Assembly (NCBI GenBank): GCA_009829735.1
Contig: CM020618.1
Span: 17,531,346 to 17,595,345 of the forward strand
From: Pyropia yezoensis
Taxonomy: Eukaryota > Rhodophyta > Bangiophyceae > Bangiales > Bangiaceae
DNA: 64,000 nucleotides
Reading direction: 5' to 3'
Shown here: one piece after another, positions 21,876 to 33,200 of the stretch
Layout of the letters: every line of letters starts with the position of its first letter
How positions within the stretch are numbered: position 1 is the first letter of the stretch
Made by a program: the position numbers and the translations under genes
The notes under the pieces: model-generated
The model's database searches: none
The model's input: only the letters and a program-made list of their open reading frames with translations
What the model was told of the DNA's origin: nothing

Positions 21876-23702
21876 TTACGCCCTCTTGCCCGCCCCCCAG
21901 CGGCGCTGCCACCACACCCACCGGCGTGGGTGGTAGGGCGGGTGCTGCCCGGCGACCGCGTGCACCCCCCCCCCCCGCCGGCGGGCGCACGACGACGACC
22001 GCCCGCCGCCCGCCGCGGCGGCCGCCCGCACCGTCGACGTGACGCGGAGGGCCTCGCTCATAAAGCTCACGTAGTCATCGAGCCACTCGTCGGGGGAGGC
22101 GTCGGCCGGGGGGGCCAAGGCCGCGGCGGGCGCCGCCACCGTCAGCTCCCGGGCGGCGGGCGACAGCGGCGGCGGCGGCGGCGGCAGCCGCCCCACCCCC
22201 TCCCCGGGTAGGCTGACGCCCCGCCGGGCAATCGCCTGGCGGAACCGCCCTCCCGCCGGCGCCGCCGCGGGGGGTGCCCCCTGCGGCAGCGCCGGCGGGG
22301 GTGTCGCGGCGGGCGTGGCAGCGGCCGCCGCATCGTTGTGGGACAGCCACCCGCCCGCGGCGGGGGAGGACGGGGCAGACGCGCCGGGGGAGCCCGTCAC
22401 CGATGACGACCCGTACGACGCGGTGGGGGAGGTGCCTGGGGGGGTGGCCACCGGCGTGACCGCCGCGGGCTGCGGCGGCGTCGCCCACACCTCTGCCGCC
22501 GCCCAGGGGGACAGGGAAGAGGGGGAGGCCTCGAGGGCGCCGGCGCCAGCAGCGGCCGAGGGCCCCCCGGGGGGAAGACAAGCATCCGCCGCCTCCCGCG
22601 AGGCGTCTGCTCGCCGCCGCCGCAGGCGGGCGGCGGCACCGTCAACGGCGGCGGAAAAGCCTTCGGAGCGGCGGCCAACGACGGTGACGCGGCGGCCAAA
22701 GGCGGCGGGCGCCAGCAGCTCGTCATAATCCGACGGCGTCCGCAGCGCGCTCGACCGCCGCCGGCCGTCGGTCGGCCACGCGGCCGCCGCCGGGTCGGCG
22801 GGTGCGACCGAGGGGGACGGCGGCGCCGACGATGTCGACCCCCTCCGTGTGGTCACAGTTGTCACGGCCCCTTTGGCGCCGCCGTCGGCGGCGGGCGCAA
22901 CGGTCGGCGTCGGGGGCGCCGACCGTCGGCGCGGCCGGTTGGCGGTGCCGTCGCCGCCGCCGTCGACGCCCCGCGCGGGCGGGTGGTGGTAGGGGGCGCC
23001 CCGGCCACCGCCGTCGCCGCCGACCCCGGGGGTGCCCCGAAGGACCAGCGCCTGCGGCCCGACACGGGGCGACGGCGGCGGGCGGGCGGCGGGCGACGGC
23101 GGTGGGCGGGCGGCGGGCGACGGCGGCGGGCCGCCCCCACGGGCGGCCGGCCGCGCCGGCGGCGGCGACGGCGGCAGCGGTGACGGCGCCGGTGACGGGA
23201 AGGGCGCCGCCGCCGGCGACGGCGGCGGAGACCTCGGCGGCGCTTCCAGCATCAGCCGCCCGCTGCGGCCGACGAGCGTAGACCCGCGGGTGGTCATGGC
23301 CGGCCGGTCGTGCGGGGCTCCCGCCTCGACCCGGCCGTCGCGGGGGAAGGGAGACGACGACGGCACCGGCGCCGGCGCCGCCGACGGCGGCAGCGACCGC
23401 TGCGGCGCTTCCAGCATCAGCCGCCCGCTGCGGCCGACGAGCGTAGACCCGCGGGTGGTCATGGGCGGCCGCTCGTCGGCCCCCCCCCCCGGGGGCGCCG
23501 CCGCCCCTTTCCCCCCCCGCGACCGGGCGGCGGCGGCCGCATCGAGCGCCGCCCACGTGTCGAGCGACAGCGACGCCGACGCGGCGGGCAGCGACAGGGA
23601 CGAGTCCCACGCGGAGAGGCTCTCGCTGCCCCGCGCGTGGCGGCGGGGGGGGGTGGGCGGCGGGGGGGCGCCGCGGAGGCACGCGGCAAACATGGCTGGC
23701 AA
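21876..23702 (-). CDS. Hypothetical disordered protein with a duplicated 21-residue motif
   Basis: 608 residues starting MPAMFAACLRG. No known domain. Most of it is Ala/Pro/Ser/Gly/Arg-rich and probably disordered. One motif (MTTRGSTLVGRSGRLMLEAP) occurs twice, and its 63-bp DNA is identical in both copies (23237-23299 and 23402-23464) while the DNA between differs. Other non-repetitive patches are GSESLSAWDSSLSLPAAS near the start, LRTPSDYDELLAPAAFGRR in the middle and DEWLDDYVSFMSEALRVTST near the end. These patches break the low-complexity pattern and argue that the frame is coding. The basic Ser/Thr-rich motif could be a phosphorylation or docking site; that is inference. Confidence 0.5.
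   Translation of the reverse strand: MPAMFAACLRGAPPPPTPPRRHARGSESLSAWDSSLSLPAASASLSLDTWAALDAAAAARSRGGKGAAAPPGGGADERPPMTTRGSTLVGRSGRLMLEAPQRSLPPSAAPAPVPSSSPFPRDGRVEAGAPHDRPAMTTRGSTLVGRSGRLMLEAPPRSPPPSPAAAPFPSPAPSPLPPSPPPARPAARGGGPPPSPAARPPPSPAARPPPSPRVGPQALVLRGTPGVGGDGGGRGAPYHHPPARGVDGGGDGTANRPRRRSAPPTPTVAPAADGGAKGAVTTVTTRRGSTSSAPPSPSVAPADPAAAAWPTDGRRRSSALRTPSDYDELLAPAAFGRRVTVVGRRSEGFSAAVDGAAARLRRRRADASREAADACLPPGGPSAAAGAGALEASPSSLSPWAAAEVWATPPQPAAVTPVATPPGTSPTASYGSSSVTGSPGASAPSSPAAGGWLSHNDAAAAATPAATPPPALPQGAPPAAAPAGGRFRQAIARRGVSLPGEGVGRLPPPPPPLSPAARELTVAAPAAALAPPADASPDEWLDDYVSFMSEALRVTSTVRAAAAAGGGRSSSCARRRGGGVHAVAGQHPPYHPRRWVWWQRRWGAGKRA
23237..23464 (-). repeat. 63-bp perfect direct repeat inside a coding frame
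   Basis: Two identical 63-bp copies (23237-23299 and 23402-23464), offset by 165 bp. The intervening sequence is not repeated. Both copies are in the same frame. Confidence 0.9.
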
Positions 23703-24030
23703 CGTCGGCGGTGGCGAACACGGGCGAGGGCGGGGTCACGCAGGGACGGAGGTCGCCAACAATGGCGGTGGGGGGGGGGGGGGGAGCGAGCTCCCGAGCG
23801 CCGACGCCCGCCCGCAACGGTGGATGAGCGGGGCGGAGGAAGCGGACACAAAAGAGTTGGGGGAGGTCGGGGGGGGAGGGGAAGGGGTGCCGCCGTGGCG
23901 GGTGTAGTCGGTGGAAGGAGGGGCACCCGGTGAGCAGCCCTGGTGTCGGCTGGGGAGGTGGTCAAGTATGCAGGGCCCTCCCCGCCGATAGCCGTGGCAG
24001 AGCGTATACTGTAGTCCACAGCCGTGGAAA

Positions 24031-24093
<63 letters not shown>
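24031..24093 (+). repeat. 63-base pure G homopolymer
   Basis: Sixty-three consecutive G, flanked by GCCGTGGAAA and CCACCACC. Either a real quadruplex-forming tract or an assembly/sequencing artefact. Confidence 0.9.
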
Positions 24094-24095
<2 letters not shown>

Positions 24096-24580
24096 ACCAC
24101 CTTGTGACGTGCGCCAGCGGTGGGAGGGCGGGGGCGGTGGGGGGGGGGAGGTTCTGCGGGCCAGCCCCGACACGCAGACGATGGCCGCCGCCCACCGACG
24201 TGCAGACCAACCGAAGCGGCGGGGGTGGCACACCACGCCGGCTGGCGGGGACGGGGGCGAGCGCTCTCGGTGTATGGACGGCCACACCCCCGCCCCAACC
24301 GGTCCCTCTTCTCTCCACCCCCATTGCAATGCGCATGCGCGGATGGCACCGCCGGGGAGGGGGGGGGGGGGCGTGGCGTCGCGTGGATGGAGTGGATTTT
24401 GGGGGGTGCGCCACCGCCAACGGTGGTGTGGGGGAAACGGTGACGGGGGGGGGAGGGGGAGCTCCCGGAGGGGGGCGTAGTGCGACCCGGCACGTGCACC
24501 ACCCACGCGCGCGACAGCGGCGGAATATGGCGCGGCCTTCCACCGAGAGGCGTGGGAGGGAGAAAAGGGCGGGGGTGGCG

Positions 24581-24581
<1 letters not shown>

Positions 24582-24615
<34 letters not shown>
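24582..24615 (+). repeat. 34-base pure G homopolymer
   Basis: Thirty-four consecutive G, about 490 bp after the first long G run, in the same strongly G-skewed stretch. Confidence 0.9.
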
Positions 24616-24616
<1 letters not shown>

Positions 24617-27490
24617 GGGTGGGGGGCGGCGCCAGCCTGCAGAGACCGACGACGCCCTCGCTGGGCCTCCGCCGCAATGGAACGGACCGCGCGCGCCACC
24701 CCCTCTCGAGGGGGGGAAGGGAGGGGTGCCCTGGGGGGGGGGGCCGCCAGCTGCAACGGCGCTCCGTTGGCATCTGGGACACGGCGCACCCAGAGGCACC
24801 ACCCGACACCCCACCGCGGCGCCGACCGTCAGCACGGGGGTGGGGGCGTGGGGCTTGGGTTCCCGCGTGCGCCCACCGGGCGTCCCGCCTTGCAGTGGAC
24901 GGTGTGCCACCGACTTGCGCGACGGCGCGAATGAGAAGGGAGAGACTGAGACACACACACACACAGCAAGGGAGGCTGCCGGGCGAGGCGCAGGCGGCAC
25001 AGCCTTGCACGCACCCCCCCTCCCTCCGCGCGGGACTCTGCGGGCGCCGGGCCTCCACACGGTGCGCGGCGCCGCCCCAAAAGGATGGGACAGGACGACC
25101 GGCGGTGGATCCGAGGCCCGGGGCGCCCAGCTGGCAGGGGCCCCTGAAAGGATCCCCCGCCGTGCCAGGAGGAAACTGATGACATGCGATGTTGCGGCCG
25201 AGATGGAAGGGGGCTCCAGCCAGCCATCGGGTGCGGTATGTATGGGCGCCGCCAGGGGGGTGAGTAGCAGCCATCACGGTCACTTGTCTAAGGTGGCATG
25301 CCGGGGTGCGGGAAGGATTGGCACGGCGCGTCCTTTCGGGGGGTGGGCTTGCAACGCCCCTTTCGGTGGGGGCCTCCCCAAGCCGCCACCCAATCTCAGG
25401 GCGAGTTGGGCCCCCTCGTCCCTCACTGGGGAGCCCCCGTGCGCTGGCAGTGGCATTGATCGGCGGGCGGGCGCGCTCGGGGGGGGGCGCCGCTGTCGGG
25501 CGTGCAATCCTTTCCGCGACCTCGTTGGTCGGGGACACCGAGCGGGATTTTCACATCACCGCGTGCGGCGGTCTGCGCAGCGATCAATTGCAAGAGCGTA
25601 TTTCCCGAACCGCCAGTCTGGTGATCTGTACTGTACTTATAATACAATGACAAAGTATTTCCACGCCCACCAGGCTGGACCAGGTCACAATTCTCCAAAC
25701 GCATGATCACGCGACCCAGATGTACTCGGCTGGCTCACCAGGGTTTCTTGGGCTTTTGTATACCCGTCTGGCACCAGTTTACAACCAGAGGCACCACATT
25801 ACAACCACTGTAAGGGGCTGTCCTTCACAGTGTCTTCATAGAGAGGGTGCTTTCGCACCCCCCAAAAGCCCCCTCCTTAGCACTTCCAGCTGCCACTGTT
25901 CGGCATAAACAATCGTGGCGTGTCAAGATGCCCATGGACAGAAGCGCCAGGTCAGCGGCTCTCCAGCGGTGTCTCGTTCGTTTTCATCGGCGCCTTGGTT
26001 GACGAGAAGTGGGCGGTTGAGTACTTCTGGGTGTGTGGGGTTGAGCGGCCAGAAGAGATCAAATATCTGATTAAATCGCTGCCACAGCCATCTTCAGGGC
26101 ACCTACCTACCTCCCCCCCCCCTATATGTCGACCTCGCGGCGTCCTCCCCCCGCTCGTTCATGTGCCTGCGGTAGAGAATCGCCCCTTTCCCCCTTCCTC
26201 GTGCACATCGGCGTCAGCCGTGCCCACCCCTCCTCGATATCAACACCAGCGTCTGCTCCCCCCCTTCCTCAACCGTGTCGGCGGAGGCTCACACCCCTCC
26301 CCGCTTGATCCCGCAATAATTCTCGAGACATCCTCTAACGGGATGTTGCGGGGTGTTTATGGCGTCAGGAGGCGGGGCGGGAAGAGCGCGGGGGGACGGG
26401 GTAGGGCTGCCTAACGTGCATGGGGTGCGATTGTTAAAATCAAATCTGGCATTCTCTTTTTAAGCGCTGTTCGAGAGCAACGCGCCCTCGTGCCCAACGC
26501 GTCCTGAAGCGCCTGAGGCGCGATCACTGTTTGCGTTCGGGCTTTAGGTTCAATCACTTACTGCTTCTTTATCCCGGAAAACCCACATGCCAGCACGAAT
26601 CAACAGGTGCACACAGAACAATCACCTTCAAGCCGGCGGAACAACCTTTCCTGTGAGCACATTCTATTGGTCATTCTGCCTTCGATGTTCGGCAGTACTG
26701 TACGCCTTCGATGCTCGGGCTCCGCACATCGAAGGCAGATGCCGAACATGGAAGGCTGTGGTTTTCACCTCACTCCTATCATCACTTTCCTGTACTCTTA
26801 TACCTGAACGGTTTTCAGAACGATTCCGAGAATGGGCGCTTGTCATTCTTGTCAACTTTTTTTTTTTTTTTTTTTCCTCGTGACTCTCGAACAGTTCGCA
26901 GAACGTTGCAACGTTTCTTGTTGAACTGCCATAAGTCTCTACCGGAGAAGCAGTTTCAGGGATGTTCCTGAAAACGTGTTGAATGCAATTTCATCGTTTC
27001 GTTGACCTTGAGAACTCTTCGTTTTCTTCAGTTTTGGAACCCTTCTGCAAAACCTTGTTAGTCTCGCACGCCACAGTGTGGCAGCGGCGGCGAGCCACTA
27101 CGAGCCGCCGCCGCAGCCGCTGCCGCTGCCGGCAACAGCCTTCAGCCCGTGCGCGTTAGTAGGACCGGCAGCTGCCGGCGGTCCCGGAGGTCAGGGCGGG
27201 ACTCGCCCGCAGGGCGGGACACGGCTACCTTTTCTCGACCGTTCTGCCACCCCCGCCCCTCCGCCGCTTTGCTGCCCATTTTTTATTTTACGACCAACAA
27301 CCATGTGGAGCGTCGTGGCACACCCTTTCCAACACCACCTGGACGCGCTTGCTCTGGGGTATGGTCCCTCGTGGACGTGGCGACAGTGACGGGCTGGTGG
27401 CGAATGGACGGGCGGTGTCGTCCGCTGGGCGTGGGCTTCCTTGACAGGGACTGGGACGGCCTAGATGTAGCAATATGGTTGTCCGTATTG

Positions 27491-27827
27491 TGACCCTAAT
27501 ATTAGGGGGGCTACTTCTAATCCTTAACTTCAATTTGAGAGCCCGAGCTGGTCACGGTATCTATAAGTTACGTATGACCAGAGGGACTTGCATCTTGGGG
27601 TGGAGGGTAGTTAGTAGTGTCTCCGAGGGTTTATAACGAGGGGGCCGGTGGCGAATCCACCGCCGGCCAAGGTAGAACAACAAACCCCTCCCATTTGGGC
27701 TCCCATCTTGGTCCCGTGGCTTGCGCTCCAAGGACAGCAACCTTGGCCTCCCGGTGACGTTGGTGCCGATCCCCCTTGGTGAGTGTTCCCTGAGAGTGGA
27801 CGTGCGACGGATTCCTATTGTGCTACA
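27491..27827 (+). repeat. 5' LTR of element A
   Basis: 337 bp, TG...CA ends (TGACCC to GCTACA), followed at once by the primer-binding site. It holds a TATAA box at about 27632 and a perfect 14-bp palindrome at 27494-27507. The left border is inferred from the TG end and from similarity to the bases after the polypurine tract. Confidence 0.7.
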
Positions 27828-27828
27828 T

Positions 27829-27845
27829 TGGTGGAGCAGCAGGGG
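27829..27845 (+). other. Primer-binding site of element A
   Basis: TGGTGGAGCAGCAGGGG directly after the LTR, beginning with TGG as expected for pairing to a tRNA CCA end. The same sequence occurs at the matching place in element B, which supports both borders. The matching tRNA would begin GGAGCAG. Confidence 0.75.
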
Positions 27846-28046
27846 ACGGGTTTCCGTCACCCTTGTGGTGACGCCGTCTTCGGCCCTGGCACACGGATAG
27901 GGATCCGGTCCTTTTCTTGTACTCGTGGTGTTGCGACCTGATCGATTGTGTTGAGCTTTTACCTGTGACTGTGACCTACTGTTACTCTCCCCAATCTACC
28001 CCCTCGCTCTCGTATTCGTGGTGATCGTTGCGTCGGTTGACTGATT

Positions 28047-30236
28047 GTGACTATGTCTACCCAAGAGACGGGGAACGTTCAAGATGACGGATCGGCGTCG
28101 ACGCCGACTCCGGAGGTGACTACGGGAACCGGGATCGGGAACCCGATCGATAACATTGAGACGCCAATGCTTTCCGGTGCCGGATCGACGTTTGGCACGG
28201 CTCGGACGGCAGGAGGCGGGGGCCCGCCTCAACTGTCGTCGACCGACCTCACTCCGCCGCCTCCTTCACCAGGGGATTCCCTGATGGCATCATTGGCCCG
28301 CATCGAGGCCCGGTTTTCCGGGCTCGACGCCCGTCAAGATCGGACGGAGGACGCAATGGCAGTGTTGATGTCAACACGGCACACGACGGGACCCCGTCGT
28401 GTTCCTCCCACACCGGTACGGTTCGAACCGGCCGGACTACTTTCGGAGTCCACCAGGGTCAATCCCGGGGTTGCTACTCCTGGACAACCCCCGGACACAA
28501 GGGGGTATGGGTCCGACTCGTCGGCAGAGTTGGAACGGAGTCACACGGAGCGATACGCTCGGAGCACCCGAAGCGGACTCCGCGGACACGACCCGGCGGA
28601 TACGTACGCCGGGGGAGAGTCGGTTATTGGGGGAGGGGGTACCCTCTCGCAGTACCCCCACGACGAAGGAGGCCAGGCAACTCGGGTTCCCGAGGTGCCG
28701 ACGCCTGAAGTACCATCTTCAGTGGTGGAAGCTATGACCGCGCAGGTAACTGCGAGCCTACTGAAGCGGATGGAGTCCGATGAGTTCGCTCATCAACTGG
28801 CTAAGCGACTGGATATCCAGGACGCTGACACGGAGATCGTCAACGAGGTCTTCCGGTCGGTTCTTACTCCGGAACGTAATCGTTTGGAGGACCGCTCTAC
28901 CACCGTATCGGAATCGATGCGTACTACGTCGCATCGGGCGATCCGCTCTATGCAGACCCTTATGAAGGGAGTCCCTATGTTCGGGGGGCCGAACGGACGC
29001 CCGTTGGCAGTCATCGGCTTCTTGACTAGCTTCAAGGCAGCCTCAGACAAGGCGCTCGTTAACGAGGGGCTGGCCCTGGAGATCCTCCCGTTCTTTGTTG
29101 ATGAACGGGTGCGAGGCATTCTTCGCCAGGCATCCCCGATGCCGGGAATGAGGGTCGCGGCCACCCCCATGGATTACCGTGGGATATTGAAGGAGCTGCT
29201 GAGCAGCTACCTCAGTGAGGACAAGTGCGAGGACCACTATCGGGCTCTTCGCACCGCCACCGCCCAGTTCTGGGAGGATGAGAAGATGTTTGGATGCCGG
29301 ATCCAAGAGCTCGACTACGAGCTGGGGAAGCTCCTCGGAGAAGGGGAGCTACGTGCCATCCTGTTCGCAGGAGTACCCAACTACGTGCGGATATCCGCAC
29401 GGGGCGCCAACACGGCACGGACGAACTTCAGTCGACTGATGCATATGTGCAAGTCCCTAGGGGACGCCTACCGGGTTCTACACCCGGAGTGTGCCTTGGC
29501 CCCGAAGCCCAAGGGTGAGGGAGGCAAGCCCAGTCTTACCCCGGTACCGAGGCAAGAGAAGGTGGAACGTAAGGCCGCACCAGTACTGGTGGCGACCGAA
29601 CATACCCCTATTGGTGAGGATGACCCTCTAATCGACCAACAGGGCCACCTGTTGCTACCGGCGACGCCGGTGATTGATGAACATGGTACGGTAGCGTACA
29701 TCGCCCCGGCTGGAACCCAGTTCCAGGTCAACGAAGGAACGGGACGGCGCGTCCCGTATGTGCGGACTACGGGGTACTCCCCGGTGACGGGTAACCCTCA
29801 CCAACCCTTGCCAACATGGGCGGTGCGCACGGAGGCACCTCCGCAGATTGCGGGCCGACCCAACCGGTTGGGGGAGTCCATGTTCCGGTTGACCCAAGGA
29901 CCCAAGGCCTACCAGGGAGCAGGCACTCGGGCGCCCGAGGGAGGCAACCGTAGCTACGGGGCTACCCCGATGCGAACTCAAGGGGGGACCGGCACGTCCG
30001 GGTGTATGTTGTGTGGGGATCCCCAGCACTGGGTGTCTTCCTGCCCACTCATCCCCGAGGAGTCTCGGCGGGCAGCGGCGCAACGCAAGGCATCCACCGG
30101 GGGGTATCCCGCCCGAGCACCCGGACCCGCACCGGGTAGGCAGCCAGCTCCAGGTGGAGTACTGGCCGTCGAGGGGGCACCTCCTCAGCCGGATGTCCCG
30201 GCGGACAGCACCCTACCAAGGGCGGGAAACGAGTAA
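28047..30236 (+). CDS. Element A gag
   Basis: 729 residues from the first in-frame ATG (a second ATG lies two codons on). The N-terminal third is Thr/Pro/Gly-rich. The middle is a retrotransposon gag (capsid-like) region. Near the C terminus there is one CCHC zinc knuckle (CMLCGDPQHWVSSC, about 30002-30045), which binds nucleic acid. Pol starts a few bases downstream. Confidence 0.9.
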   Translation: MTMSTQETGNVQDDGSASTPTPEVTTGTGIGNPIDNIETPMLSGAGSTFGTARTAGGGGPPQLSSTDLTPPPPSPGDSLMASLARIEARFSGLDARQDRTEDAMAVLMSTRHTTGPRRVPPTPVRFEPAGLLSESTRVNPGVATPGQPPDTRGYGSDSSAELERSHTERYARSTRSGLRGHDPADTYAGGESVIGGGGTLSQYPHDEGGQATRVPEVPTPEVPSSVVEAMTAQVTASLLKRMESDEFAHQLAKRLDIQDADTEIVNEVFRSVLTPERNRLEDRSTTVSESMRTTSHRAIRSMQTLMKGVPMFGGPNGRPLAVIGFLTSFKAASDKALVNEGLALEILPFFVDERVRGILRQASPMPGMRVAATPMDYRGILKELLSSYLSEDKCEDHYRALRTATAQFWEDEKMFGCRIQELDYELGKLLGEGELRAILFAGVPNYVRISARGANTARTNFSRLMHMCKSLGDAYRVLHPECALAPKPKGEGGKPSLTPVPRQEKVERKAAPVLVATEHTPIGEDDPLIDQQGHLLLPATPVIDEHGTVAYIAPAGTQFQVNEGTGRRVPYVRTTGYSPVTGNPHQPLPTWAVRTEAPPQIAGRPNRLGESMFRLTQGPKAYQGAGTRAPEGGNRSYGATPMRTQGGTGTSGCMLCGDPQHWVSSCPLIPEESRRAAAQRKASTGGYPARAPGPAPGRQPAPGGVLAVEGAPPQPDVPADSTLPRAGNE

Positions 30237-30244
30237 GAGGAAGG

Positions 30245-33200
30245 ATGACCGGGGGGCGCTGGGGTTACCCAAGCAAGCCACCCCGGAGTACCGCGGGGAA
30301 AGCCCCACGGAGAGCGCGGTTGAGCCGACGCCGCATCAACCCCCGGGTACACCTTCCGGCCCCGACGACACGGCGTCAGGGGATTGATGACCAACCTCCA
30401 AGGTTGGGAGGAGAGGACGGGAAGCCCCGTCACGTTGAACCAGACAAGGGCCCTGTTCAGGATGCCCGAGCTACACCGGATATCGGTTTAGGACATGTGT
30501 TGTTTACCTTGGAGAACTTCAAGGTATCAGCCACACTGGGGGTTGACCCCCAGTCGACACGATCGTACTACCCTGTACTGGACACAGGGGCTGGACCCAA
30601 CCTTATCCGGAAGGATACCCTCCCGGACAAGTGGCTTCCACGAGTCAGAGTGACTCGGGGACCCACCATCAAGGACGCGAATGGTCGACTCATTCGTACG
30701 ACCGCAGCGATGTCGCTGCAGGTTACCATCGGGGATCTCACCACGGAAGTTGACTTCCTGGTATGTGAAACGCTATCGGTGCCCTGCATACTGGGGTGCA
30801 CCTTCATCAACGTTCACGTTGATGCAATCCGGCCAGGCCGGAGGACCGTCGAGCTTCAAGAAGCCGACGGGACGAAGCGAGGACATACGGCTATCGTCAG
30901 GGACCTGACGCTACAAGGAAGCCACGTTAACGTGGCTGAGGTGTACGCAAGCGTCGAGCCGAAGACACTTCGGTTGGCCAAGCGAACTCGCTTTGAGCCG
31001 TTGTCAGAGACAGTCCTCCCGGTTAACTGCGACCTCGCAGGCATCTGCAGAGTCCAGTCCAACCTACGGACGTACAAGCGCCATGGGTTGACCATGGCCA
31101 ACGGTCTCATAGACCTCCCAGCAGGAGGGTCGTCCCTCCTAGTGATGGCGAACTATCGCCGTAAGGCAGTCACCCTCCCGAAGGGAACTATCCTCGGGAT
31201 TGCCGAACTCTACGAAGGAGATATCCTTACCCCTGATAAGGAAGGTCAAGTGGAACCACTTGAAGTACTGGCGGTCGCCGAGACCACCGAGCGACAGCAA
31301 CCCGATGACGGGAAGCCTAACCCATCGGCGGCTCCGGCGGACCTGCCGCCAAAGGACCAAGAGGCCTTGAAGGCACTGGCCGAGGCTGACCTCGACCACC
31401 TTCCCCCTTCGGTAGCCGAAGGGGTACGACGGATGCTAAGAAAGCATGACGTTATGTGGACAGGCGGGGCCTTGGGGACCATTGGGGCAACCCAACATCG
31501 TATAGACCTGGTACCAGGCGCACGACCCGCCCGCTCACAACCGCACCGAGCGGGACCTATGCAACGAGAGATCGTTGATGGAGAAGTGAAGAGGATGAGT
31601 GAAGCTAAGGTGATCCGACCTTCGATGTCGGAATGGGGTGCCCCAGTCGTTATTGTGCCGAAGAAGGATCAAACCCCTCGGTTTTGCATCGATTATCGAC
31701 GCCTCAACTTGGTTACCAAGAAGGACTCATACCCTTTACCAAGGATGGATGAATGCATCGACTCCCTGGGGGAGGCTACGGTGTTTACCACCATCGACTG
31801 CAATGCCGGATACTGGCAGATCCCGGTGGCGGACGAGGATATCCCCAAGACGGCATTCGTCTGTCACAGTGGAGTGTACGAGTTCCTAAGGATGCCCTTC
31901 GGATTGTCCAACGCCCCCGCTACATTCCAGCGGGCTATCGACATCATACTGTCGGGGGTGAAGTGGCGTAACTGCCTAGTGTACCTCGATGACGTCATCG
32001 TCTTCTCGCGTAGCATGGATGACCATGTGCAACATGTGGACGAGGTACTCACCCTCTTGAGGAACGCCGGGGTAACCCTGCGTCTGAAGAAGTGCGCCTT
32101 CTTCCAACAGACGGTCGAGTATCTGGGCCACCAGATAACCCCTGGTAAACTAGGGGTACTCGAAGCCAATACCCGGGCACTCCGGGATGCCCGGTTCCCT
32201 AACACCCAGACGCAGCTCAAGAGCTTCCTGGGAATGTGCAATGTATACCGACGGTTCGTCAAGGACTTCGCTCGGATAGCTAAACCGTTAACGGTTCTTA
32301 CGAGCAGTACCTTACCCAAGGTACTCCAACCCCCTTCGCCTAGCGAAGAGGAGGCATTCGAGTCGCTGAAGCGAGCCCTACTAGCCCCACCCGTCCTTGC
32401 GTTACCGCATAGACGGGGTACCTTCGTCATCGATGTCGATGCGTGTGATACACAAGTGGGATGCACCCTGTTACAGGGAGAGACGTTGATAGGTACCGAC
32501 AACGTTATCCCGGACCTACGTCCGGTAGGGTACTTCAGCCGGACACTCAACCCGGCTGAGCGGAACTATAGTGCCACCGAGCGTGAATGCCTCGGAGTTA
32601 TATGGGCAGTGCAACTGCTCCGTCCATACCTGGAGGGCTCCAGGTTCATCGTGAGGTCCGACCACGAACCCCTACGATGGCTCCTCAACCTTGGTGACAA
32701 GGATTCCGATAGCCATGGGAGGCTAGCCCGATGGAGGCTGAAGATGGCCGAGCACGACTACCGCACGGTGTATAAGGCTGGGTCAACCCACCACCTCGGA
32801 GACGCGTTGTCTCGACTCGACACCCCGAGCGGGGATACCCGCCCGGTGGACGAGGACATCCCGGTGGTACCGGTGTGCATGGTGGGTAATGCTACCCAGG
32901 GTATGGTTGACCATACCATGGCACACCTTGCGTGCCCATTGACCCTCGCGGACTTCCGCGAGGCACAGGCCAACGACGATGACTGTAGACGTCATCGTGC
33001 TAACCTCCTGGCCGGTACGGCCGGCATCTTCTCCGAGAACGAAGACGGACTCATATACCGGCGGGCACCCGCCGATGGACGACATCAAGTCGTGGTTCCC
33101 GTGTCCTTACGGCAAGCCGTCATGGAACGAGAACATGAGAACCCTACAGCCGGACACCCGGGGGGTTCACGTATGTTCGCAGCAATGCGAAGGTTCTTCT

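Larger units (their letters stand above)
23703..27490. other. Gene-poor region with extreme G runs, then AT-richer DNA
   Basis: 3.8 kb with no supported gene. From 23,700 to 25,500 the + strand is strongly G-rich, and long frames that pass through the G runs (for example 23736-25538 - and 24480-25706 +) are artefacts of composition. From 25,540 to 27,490 the sequence is markedly AT-richer, with a 19-T run at 26857-26875 and nested inverted repeats at 26677-26749. It may contain decayed insertions, but nothing is recognisable. Element A begins at 27491. Confidence 0.5.

Noticed and set aside
23736-25706. Long frames on both strands spanning the G runs
   Set aside because: Poly-Gly or poly-Pro through homopolymers keeps frames open; no domain and no codon structure outside the runs.
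26857-26875. 19-T run as the tail of a retroposed copy on the - strand
   Set aside because: No recognisable SINE, LINE or retrocopy next to it and no target duplication found.
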